This document shows positions 1 through 5,412 of a DNA stretch of 5,519 bases, piece after piece (position 1 is the stretch's first letter; each line of letters begins with the position of its first letter). This DNA is from Minisyncoccota bacterium. GTDB taxonomy: Bacteria > Patescibacteriota > Minisyncoccia > Phycocordibacterales > JAACPR01. The notes under the pieces were generated by a model. That model ran no database searches and was not told the DNA's origin. It worked only from the letters and a program-made list of their open reading frames with translations. Location: the NCBI GenBank assembly GCA_018061745.1, contig JAGOTN010000030.1:1-5519 (forward strand), given 5' to 3'. The translations under genes were made by a program, and so were the position numbers.

Positions 1-1052
1 GCAGACAAAGTCATTTTTTGTTCTTTTGGTTCAAACAAATTAATCTTGAAATCATATCTCTTTCCAAGTTCTAATTTGCTCTTTAGTTCTTCTTCATTTT
101 CAAATTCTGAAATATGAATCAAACCAGCAACACCTTCTTCGATTGAAGCAAGTGCACCATGCTTGTTGTATTTGATGATTACACCCTTAACAACATCACC
201 TTTTTTGTACTTAGCAGCTGCTGTACCCCAAGGATTTTCTTTAAGTTGTTTAATTGAAAGTGAAACTTTTCCGTCTTTAATTTCAATAATTTTAACCTTT
301 ACAGCGTCTCCAACAGAGTAAAATTGTCGAGGATCTTCAACAAGTGCCCAATCAATTTCAGAAATGTGAACTAATCCTTCAAGACCTTCTTTTAGTTTTA
401 CAAATACTCCGAAATCAACAGCTCCAGTTATTTCTCCAGAAACAGTATCTCCGATTTTGAATGTGTCTGTAATTTTTTCTCCACCAGCTTCACCAGAATC
501 TTTTTCAGAGAAGATAAGTTTTCCATCATCTTCTGTTGCTCCGATAATTGAAACAACTAATTTTGTTCCAACAAGTTTTTGAAGTTCTTCTAGAATTCTT
601 TCTTTATCACCATCTTGAACTCGAGGATAATTCTCTGGTTTAAGTTGTGATGCTGGTAAGAATCCTTGAACACCTTGCCAAGAAAGAAGTAGACCTCCTT
701 TGTTTGCATCTTGAATAGTTAGCTCAAGAGGAGTTTTGTTTTTGATTGCAGATTCAACTTCACCCCAGATTAGAGCTTGTTTAGCTTCTTTAACTGAAAG
801 CTCAATATATCCAGTTGAACTTCCAACTTCTACAACTTTAGCTGTAACGATATCTCCAACATGAAGTTTTCGTACTAAATCACGCGCAACGATATATTCT
901 CGCCCGTAAATAATACCTGTTCCAAATGGTGGTAAATCAATATAAACAGCTGATTTATCAATAGCTGTAACACTTCCTTCTACTAAATCACCTTCAGATG
1001 GTGGGATGACTGCATCAGCAATCAACTTCACCATTAAGTTTTCTTTTTCCAT
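1..1052 (-). CDS. rpsA: 30S ribosomal protein S1, 5' part (C-terminus beyond the left edge)
   Basis: S1 binds single-stranded mRNA and helps the 30S subunit load it, acting in the cytoplasm on the ribosome. The 350 visible codons read as four successive S1-type OB-fold units at about residues 20-88, 104-183, 199-268 and 283-350. Unit 3 is the most canonical, with DFGVFVKLKEGLEGLVHISE at 213-232. Unit 4 has GVAGLIHISEF at 307-317, and unit 2 has GVQGFLPASQL at 127-137. The reading frame is still open at base 1. Bacterial S1 proteins have four to six such units, so only a short tail may be missing. The ATG at 1052-1050 was chosen because an in-frame TGA lies just upstream (1073-1071) with no other start between; Met7 is a less likely alternative. 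No Shine-Dalgarno sequence precedes it; the leader is A/T-rich. It is transcribed away from the MBL-fold/gyrA cluster. A generic S1-domain RNA-binding protein is possible, but the four-unit layout favours rpsA. Confidence 0.93.
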   Translation of the reverse strand, partial: MEKENLMVKLIADAVIPPSEGDLVEGSVTAIDKSAVYIDLPPFGTGIIYGREYIVARDLVRKLHVGDIVTAKVVEVGSSTGYIELSVKEAKQALIWGEVESAIKNKTPLELTIQDANKGGLLLSWQGVQGFLPASQLKPENYPRVQDGDKERILEELQKLVGTKLVVSIIGATEDDGKLIFSEKDSGEAGGEKITDTFKIGDTVSGEITGAVDFGVFVKLKEGLEGLVHISEIDWALVEDPRQFYSVGDAVKVKIIEIKDGKVSLSIKQLKENPWGTAAAKYKKGDVVKGVIIKYNKHGALASIEEGVAGLIHISEFENEEELKSKLELGKRYDFKINLFEPKEQKMTLS

Positions 1053-1098
1053 ATTTTTTAAATTATTTTCTCAAAGCGATCTATATGCCAGTGACTCA

Positions 1099-1124
1099 AT
1101 ATAATCCTTAGTTTTGGACTATAT
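1099..1124 (-). promoter_or_regulatory. Stem-loop in the rpsA mRNA leader
   Basis: Read on the rpsA sense strand, ATATAGTCC (1124-1116) pairs with GGATTATAT (1107-1099) over 9 base pairs around an 8-base A-rich loop. One pair is G-U. On the opposite strand the same position becomes an A-C mismatch, so the fold is better in the rpsA transcript. It lies about 46 bases before the start codon and has no T-run after it, so it does not look like a terminator. A second small hairpin (1175-1162, five pairs, loop ATTA) sits right at the predicted 5' end. In E. coli the rpsA leader is structured, lacks a good Shine-Dalgarno sequence and mediates repression by S1 itself. A similar role here is inference. 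Confidence 0.4.
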
Positions 1125-1181
1125 ATTTCTTAATCTTGATATAGGGTTAACACTTTTTGAAGCTTGTAATCAAGCCAAATC

Positions 1182-1210
1182 AAAATAACACTAGAAATTT
1201 TCCTAGTCAA
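1182..1210 (-). promoter_or_regulatory. Putative sigma-70-type promoter of rpsA
   Basis: On the minus strand, TTGACT (1210-1205) is followed by a 17-base spacer and TATTTT (1187-1182), with a TG one base before the -10 hexamer (1190-1189). The -35 matches the consensus at five of six positions and the spacing is ideal; the -10 is weaker but helped by the extended TG. Transcription would start near 1175, giving an rpsA leader of about 120 bases. An imperfect palindrome with CTAG ends (1191-1206) fills the spacer and could be an operator, though at this base composition it may be chance. This is a prediction from sequence only. Confidence 0.5.
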
Positions 1211-1231
1211 CTCTGCGATTTTAAAAAAACT

Positions 1232-1241
1232 TTGCTATACT
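1232..1241 (+). promoter_or_regulatory. Extended -10 promoter for the MBL-fold/gyrA unit, predicted near-leaderless
   Basis: TTGCTATACT contains an extended -10 element: TG, one base, then TATACT at 1236-1241. No convincing -35 is visible; the hexamer at the usual distance (1213-1218) matches the consensus at only three of six positions. The ATG at 1252 begins 10 bases after the -10, so transcription should start only a few bases before the start codon and leave no room for a ribosome binding site. The same 10-mer with the same spacing occurs before the methyltransferase gene (4864-4873), which strengthens the call. Confidence 0.62.
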
Positions 1242-1251
1242 TTCTAAACTT

Positions 1252-1890
1252 ATGATAATTACATACGAAGGAGCAGAGTTTATAAAAATTACACATGGTG
1301 ATTTAACTGTTGCTATCAATCCAATTTCAAAAAATTCAAAATTAAAGAGTTCAAGTTTTGGTGCTGATCTTTGTCTAATAACGGTAAATCATCCAGACAT
1401 GAATGGTGCAGATACTGTTGCTCGTGGAGATAAACAACCTTTTGTTATCAACGGTCCTGGGGAGTATGAATTCCGAGAAATGTTTATAGAAGGATTTCTT
1501 TCAAAAACAAATTACGATGGAAAGGAAAGAATAAATACAATTTACGCTCTCGAGATTGATAAAATGCAAATTGCTTTTCTAGGTGCTCATGGAGAGCCAG
1601 ATGTTTCTAATGAAGTAAAAGAAGAATTAGGAGATATTGATATTCTTTTTGTACCAATCGGAGGTGAAGGAGTTTTAGATTCACAAGAAGCTTACAAACT
1701 AGCTGTTAAAAGAGAACCAAAAGTTATTATCCCAATTCACTTTGGATCTATTGGAGAAAAAGACGCATTGAAAAGATTTCTAGAAGAAGGTGGAGCAGAA
1801 GACACTACAGCAGTTGAAAAACTTACAGTTAAATCAAAAGATTTGATTGGTAAAAAAGGAGAAATTGTTGTCTTAAAATCTTCAAATTAA
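1252..1890 (+). CDS. MBL-fold (UlaG-like) protein with degenerate metal site
   Basis: The protein has 212 residues and looks like the short Lactamase_B_3/UlaG-like branch of the metallo-beta-lactamase fold. Landmarks are LITVNHPDMN at 42-51, where active enzymes have THxHxDH, the family signature NGPGEYE at 67-73, FLGAHG at 109-114, DILFVPIGG at 130-138 and VIIPIHFG at 158-165. Of the usual metal ligands, His47, Asp49 and His163 remain. The first His of the motif is Val45, the His after the Asp is Met50, and the Asp of the canonical GD step is Ala112. It is therefore probably not a normal two-metal hydrolase and may be structural, regulatory or RNA/nucleotide binding; its substrate is unknown. 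It has no signal peptide and should be cytoplasmic. It is first in a tight cluster, 2 bases before the membrane gene and upstream of gyrA. No other in-frame ATG lies near the start. The fold is a confident call; the function is not known. Confidence 0.82.
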   Translation: MIITYEGAEFIKITHGDLTVAINPISKNSKLKSSSFGADLCLITVNHPDMNGADTVARGDKQPFVINGPGEYEFREMFIEGFLSKTNYDGKERINTIYALEIDKMQIAFLGAHGEPDVSNEVKEELGDIDILFVPIGGEGVLDSQEAYKLAVKREPKVIIPIHFGSIGEKDALKRFLEEGGAEDTTAVEKLTVKSKDLIGKKGEIVVLKSSN

Positions 1891-1892
1891 AA

Positions 1893-2306
1893 ATGTGGTT
1901 TATTTTAAATAAATTAAGAGAAAAAACCGATGCTCAGAAAGTTGTAATATCTTTTGTTTCAGCAATCGTTATTACTTTCGTAATTGTGGTGACTTGGTTC
2001 ACACTTTCTTTTTCATCAAAAGAAGAAATTGAAAAAGAAGTGGAAGTAAAAGAAAAAACAGAAGAAGTTACTCCGATTTCTAATATTAGTAGTCAATTTT
2101 CTGAAATAAAATCAATGTTTGGAGAATTATTTTCTGAAATAAAATCTTCGAAAGATGAAATTAAAGAAATTCCCGCAATGATTGAAGAGATTGAAAATCA
2201 AGCTAATACTGATATGGCTTCAAGCACTGCTTCTACTACAATTTCAACCACAATATCAACTACAACGTCCACAACAACTTTAAAAATTGAATCAACCAAC
2301 GAATAG
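1893..2306 (+). CDS. Hypothetical single-pass membrane protein with coiled coil and Ser/Thr tail
   Basis: I do not recognise a named family in this 137-residue protein. Residues 1-16 are short and basic (K7, R9, K11, K16). Residues 17-40 form one strongly hydrophobic segment without a clear cleavage site, so it should be a signal anchor. The positive-inside rule puts the C-terminal part outside the cell. Residues 43-58 are Glu/Lys-rich. From Ile62 to Ile100 hydrophobic residues fall at alternating steps of 3 and 4 (62, 65, 69, 72, 76, 79, 83, then 90, 93, 97, 100), the signature of a coiled coil or amphipathic helix, though Pro94 would kink it. FSEIKS occurs at both 69-74 and 80-85. Residues 110-129 are almost only Ser and Thr, with an x-S-T-T period. 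The ATG lies 2 bases after the MBL-fold stop and gyrA begins 21 bases after its end, so co-transcription is likely. No ribosome binding site is visible. Confidence 0.8.
   Translation: MWFILNKLREKTDAQKVVISFVSAIVITFVIVVTWFTLSFSSKEEIEKEVEVKEKTEEVTPISNISSQFSEIKSMFGELFSEIKSSKDEIKEIPAMIEEIENQANTDMASSTASTTISTTISTTTSTTTLKIESTNE
2096..2146 (+). repeat. 18-bp perfect direct repeat, 33-bp period, inside the membrane protein gene
   Basis: ATTTTCTGAAATAAAATC occurs at 2096-2113 and again at 2129-2146. The 33-base offset is exactly 11 codons, so the frame is kept and both copies encode FSEIKS. Eleven residues is a natural coiled-coil (hendecad) unit, which suggests a small in-frame duplication that lengthened the helix. 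Confidence 0.85.
2229..2276 (+). repeat. Four degenerate 12-bp units encoding x-Ser-Thr-Thr
   Basis: Residues 113-128 of the membrane protein read ASTT, ISTT, ISTT and TSTT. The codons differ between units: Ser is TCT, TCA, TCA and TCC, and Thr is ACT, ACA or ACC. The pattern is therefore clearer in protein than in DNA. It may have begun as a tandem repeat, with the Ser/Thr character since kept by selection. Confidence 0.8.
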
Positions 2307-2312
2307 TGTTAG

Positions 2313-2318
2313 TATAAA
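2313..2318 (+). promoter_or_regulatory. Possible internal -10 element before gyrA
   Basis: TATAAA lies 9 bases before the gyrA ATG at 2328, close to the 10-base spacing of the two better promoters in this window. It lacks the TG extension and has no good -35; TTGAAT at 2287-2292 would need a 20-base spacer. It could give gyrA its own near-leaderless transcript, but an A/T-rich chance match is equally possible. Confidence 0.25.
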
Positions 2319-2327
2319 TTTCAATAT

Positions 2328-4811
2328 ATGTCAGCCAGAAAGAGATTAGATACACCATTAGAAGATGAAAACCGACCTCCAACACAATTTGGAAAGGTTA
2401 TTGATGCGCCAATTGTTGAAACAATGAGAAAGTCATTTTTGGACTACGCGATGTCAGTTATTACAGAGCGTGCGTTGCCAGATTCTAGAGATGGTTTGAA
2501 ACCTGTTCACCGAAGAATTCTTTATGGAATGTTTAACATGGGACTTACTCCAAATGTTAAGACCAGAAAATCTGCCGCTATCGTCGGAGAAGTTTTGGGA
2601 AAATACCATCCACACGGAGATGCTTCAGTTTATGAAGCTATGGTGAAACTCGCTCAACCTTTCACAACTCGATACCCACTTGTTATAGGACAAGGTAACT
2701 TTGGATCATTAGATGGGGATAATGCTGCTGCTCCTAGATACACAGAGGCAAAACTTTCAAAAATTGCGATACCAATGCTAGCTGATCTTGATAAAGATAC
2801 AGTAGATTTTCGTCCAAACTATGAAAACACTCTGAAAGAACCTGTTGTTTTACCTACTTCTGTTCCGAGTCTTTTATTAAACGGTACTTTGGGTATTGCT
2901 GTTGGTATGGCTTGTAATATTCCTCCACACAACTTGCGTGAGTTGATTGACGCGTCTGTTCATCTTCTAGAAGACCCAAAAGCTACCACTGAAGATCTAC
3001 TTAATTATGTTAAAGGTCCTGATTTTCCAACTGGTGGAATGATTTTTAATGAAAAAGATATTCACTTAGCTTATGCAAACGGTCGTGGTGGAGTTGTTTG
3101 CCGTGGTGAAGCTGAAATTGTTGAACAAAAAAATGGAATGTTCCAAATTGTGATTACTTCGATTCCTTTCCGTGTTACTAAATCTGATTTAGTAGAAAAA
3201 ATTGGAATGTTGGTGCATGAGAAAAAATTGGAGGGTATTAAAGGGTTGCGAGATGAATCTACTGAAGACGTTCGAGTTGTTGTTGATGTTAAACCATCTG
3301 CACATCCTCAAAATATTTTAAACTTTTTATACAAACACACACAACTTGAAGAGACTTTCCACTTCAACATGGTTGCGCTTGTGGATGGAATTCCTCAAAC
3401 TCTTTCTTTAAAGGCTGCGCTTGAAGAATATGTAAAACACCGATATGAAGTTGTAACTCGTCGAACAAAATTTGAATTAGCAAAAGCTGAGGCTCGAGAA
3501 CATATTTTGATTGGTCTAAAAATCGCGCTTGATCATATTGATGAAGTTATTAAAACAATTAGAGCTTCAAAAGATACACCAACAGCCAAAGCCAATTTGA
3601 TCAAGAAATTTAAGCTTTCTGATATTCAAGCAACTGCTATTTTGGAAATGCGTCTACAAAAACTTGCTGGTCTTGAAAGACAAAAAGTGGAAGATGAATT
3701 GGCAGCTGTTCGAATTGTGATCAAAGATTTGAAAGAACTTTTGGCTTCTCCTACAAAAATGAAAAATTTGATCAAAAAAGAAATGATTGAAATTGGTGAG
3801 AAATTCGGTGATGATCGAAAAACAAAAGTAATGAAAAGGGGAGTTAAAAATGTTTCTCCTGAAGATTTGATTCCGGATGAAGATTCTGTTTTGGTGCTTA
3901 CAAAAGGTGGTTATATAAAAAGAACAAATCCAAATGAATACAAACAACAAAAGCGTGGAGGTGTTGGTGTTGTTGATTTAGATACAAAAGATGAAGATTT
4001 TGTAAAAATGTTTTTGCATACAACAACTCATGCAGACTTACTTTTCTTCACTGATGCCGGAAAAGTTTACCAAATAAAAATGTATGATATTCCAGAAGGA
4101 AGAAGAGCTACAAAAGGTAAATCTATTATGAATTTTATTTCACTTTCTCCTGAAGAAGAAGTTACTTCTGTAATTCCTATGCCGAAAGAATTAAAAAATA
4201 GCGAAAATCTTTCTGTGATGATGATTACTCGTGAAGGTGTTGCTAAAAAAGTAGATGCAAAGAGTTTCCATGATGTTCGAAGAAGTGGAATTATTGCAAT
4301 TTCTCTAGCTAAAGGAGACCGTCTTGTTAATGCAACATTTGTTGATAAAGGAGATGAAATGATTATTGTTTCTTCAGAAGGTCAATCAATTCGTTTTAAA
4401 GAATCTGATGTTCGACAAATGGGAAGAACTGCAGCGGGTGTAAATTGTCTAACTTTGAAAACAAAAGATTATGTTGTTGGAACAGATGTTATCCATAAAG
4501 GAGGTACAGCAAAAACACTTTTGGTATTTTCAGAACAAGGATACGGAAAACAAACAGATCTTAAAGAATATAAAGTACAAAAAAGAGGAGGTTCAGGAAT
4601 AAAGACTGCGAAAGTTACAGATAAAATTGGAAGATTGATTTCAGCGTGTGTTATTACGGATGATTTGGAAGAAATCGTAACAATTTCAAAGAAAAGCCAA
4701 GTTGTGAGAGTGGATTTGAAGGAGGTTCCAAAACTAGGAAGACAAACTCAAGGTGTGAAAATAATGAAGCTTCGAGCTGGTGATGCTATCGCCTCTACTG
4801 TTTGTTTCTAG
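2328..4811 (+). CDS. gyrA: DNA gyrase subunit A
   Basis: GyrA is the breakage-reunion subunit of the A2B2 type II topoisomerase that introduces negative supercoils using ATP. Its partner gyrB is not in this window. The protein has 827 residues, within the usual range, and looks complete. The core starts at about residue 26 after a charged extension. The winged-helix region carries the catalytic pair Arg137-Tyr138 in APRYTEAKL (E. coli Tyr122). GIAVGMACNIPPHNL at 189-203 is a conserved core segment. A helical arm spans roughly 370-500 and the beta-pinwheel C-terminal domain about 515-820. A GyrA box, QKRGGVG, lies at 541-547 and a related QKRGGSG at 751-757; the box separates GyrA from ParC. 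In the quinolone region (HPHGDASVYE, 94-103), Ala99 replaces the common Ser and Glu103 is the acidic position. The acidic C-terminal tail of E. coli GyrA is absent. It is third in a same-strand cluster with no Shine-Dalgarno sequence at its start. No frameshift or odd base composition is seen. Confidence 0.97.
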   Translation: MSARKRLDTPLEDENRPPTQFGKVIDAPIVETMRKSFLDYAMSVITERALPDSRDGLKPVHRRILYGMFNMGLTPNVKTRKSAAIVGEVLGKYHPHGDASVYEAMVKLAQPFTTRYPLVIGQGNFGSLDGDNAAAPRYTEAKLSKIAIPMLADLDKDTVDFRPNYENTLKEPVVLPTSVPSLLLNGTLGIAVGMACNIPPHNLRELIDASVHLLEDPKATTEDLLNYVKGPDFPTGGMIFNEKDIHLAYANGRGGVVCRGEAEIVEQKNGMFQIVITSIPFRVTKSDLVEKIGMLVHEKKLEGIKGLRDESTEDVRVVVDVKPSAHPQNILNFLYKHTQLEETFHFNMVALVDGIPQTLSLKAALEEYVKHRYEVVTRRTKFELAKAEAREHILIGLKIALDHIDEVIKTIRASKDTPTAKANLIKKFKLSDIQATAILEMRLQKLAGLERQKVEDELAAVRIVIKDLKELLASPTKMKNLIKKEMIEIGEKFGDDRKTKVMKRGVKNVSPEDLIPDEDSVLVLTKGGYIKRTNPNEYKQQKRGGVGVVDLDTKDEDFVKMFLHTTTHADLLFFTDAGKVYQIKMYDIPEGRRATKGKSIMNFISLSPEEEVTSVIPMPKELKNSENLSVMMITREGVAKKVDAKSFHDVRRSGIIAISLAKGDRLVNATFVDKGDEMIIVSSEGQSIRFKESDVRQMGRTAAGVNCLTLKTKDYVVGTDVIHKGGTAKTLLVFSEQGYGKQTDLKEYKVQKRGGSGIKTAKVTDKIGRLISACVITDDLEEIVTISKKSQVVRVDLKEVPKLGRQTQGVKIMKLRAGDAIASTVCF

Positions 4812-4863
4812 ATATTTATAAAAGATAGTATTTGTACATAACTTTATTTTGTTTCTTTTATTG

Positions 4864-4873
4864 TTGCTATACT
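4864..4873 (+). promoter_or_regulatory. Extended -10 promoter for the methyltransferase unit, predicted near-leaderless
   Basis: TTGCTATACT is identical to the element at 1232-1241 and again lies exactly 10 bases before the ATG, here at 4884. The -10 hexamer is TATACT at 4868-4873 with a TG extension; no good -35 is visible. It sits in the 72-bp gap after gyrA (4812-4883). That gap holds no G/C-rich hairpin with a T-run, so some read-through from gyrA is likely. Confidence 0.62.
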
Positions 4874-4883
4874 AAAAGTAACA

Positions 4884-5408
4884 ATGTTTTCGCAACCAGA
4901 AAAAAATATAGAACAATTTGCGGTTGACCCTGGAATGAAAGTTGTAGACCTTGGTTCTGGTGGTGGATTTTATGCTTTAGCACTAGCAAATGCTGTGGGT
5001 AAAACAGGAAAAGTTTTTGCTGTAGATATTCAACAAGATTTACTTTTAAAAATAAAAAATGAAGCCTTTAAAAAAGGTATTGAAAATATTGAAATAATTT
5101 GGGGAGATATTGATGAGGAAAATAGCACTCGTCTATCAGACAATTCAATCGATAGAGTTTTAATTGCAAACACACTTTTTCAAACTGATGATAAAGAGGC
5201 TGTTGCAAAAGAATCTTATAGAATATTAAAACCAAAATGCAGTGTACTTGTGGTTGATTGGTCTGATTCTTTTGGAGGGCTTGGTCCGCACACTTCAAGA
5301 ATCGTAAAACCAGAACAATGTAAAACTATTTTTGAAAAAGCAGGTTTTTCTTTTTTAAGAGATATTCGCGCAGGAGACCATCATTACGGTATAATATTTG
5401 TTAAATAA
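4884..5408 (+). CDS. Class I SAM-dependent methyltransferase (UbiE/Methyltransf_25-like)
   Basis: This 174-residue cytoplasmic protein has a Rossmann-type methyltransferase fold. Motif I is VVDLGSGGGFYA at 20-31, the glycine loop that binds S-adenosylmethionine. Asp48 in VFAVDIQ, after beta strand 2, should bind the ribose hydroxyls. GDI at 74-76 is the adenine-side motif, DRVLIANTLFQ at 90-100 the motif IV strand, and ILKP at 114-117 the usual loop before strand 5, though the normally following Gly is Lys118. The C-terminal part (WSDSFGGLGP at 126-135, GDHHYGIIFVK at 164-174) looks specific to a subgroup. The substrate cannot be told from sequence; a small molecule or a protein is possible. 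There is no separate substrate domain and almost no cap before motif I, so it is minimal in length. It has its own promoter-like element just upstream and is followed 4 bases later by a membrane-anchored gene, probably in the same transcript. Confidence 0.9.
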   Translation: MFSQPEKNIEQFAVDPGMKVVDLGSGGGFYALALANAVGKTGKVFAVDIQQDLLLKIKNEAFKKGIENIEIIWGDIDEENSTRLSDNSIDRVLIANTLFQTDDKEAVAKESYRILKPKCSVLVVDWSDSFGGLGPHTSRIVKPEQCKTIFEKAGFSFLRDIRAGDHHYGIIFVK

Positions 5409-5412
5409 AAAT

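Noticed and set aside
1252..1890. True beta-lactamase or glyoxalase
   Set aside because: The protein belongs to the short UlaG-like branch and lacks the HxHxDH site needed for those reactions.
3654..3950. Open frame of 98 codons on the minus strand
   Set aside because: It lies wholly inside gyrA in antisense. The translation is rich in Phe, Ile, Asn and His, as expected from the complement of Lys/Glu-rich coding DNA, and shows no family motif.
2328..4811. ParC (topoisomerase IV) instead of GyrA
   Set aside because: The QKRGG-type GyrA box and the full six-bladed-type C-terminal domain favour GyrA.
4812..4883. Possible terminator after gyrA
   Set aside because: The gap is A/T-rich with T-runs, but I find no G/C-rich inverted repeat before them.
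5068..5298. Open frame of 76 codons on the minus strand
   Set aside because: It is antisense to the methyltransferase, which has clear SAM-binding motifs. No start signal or domain supports it.
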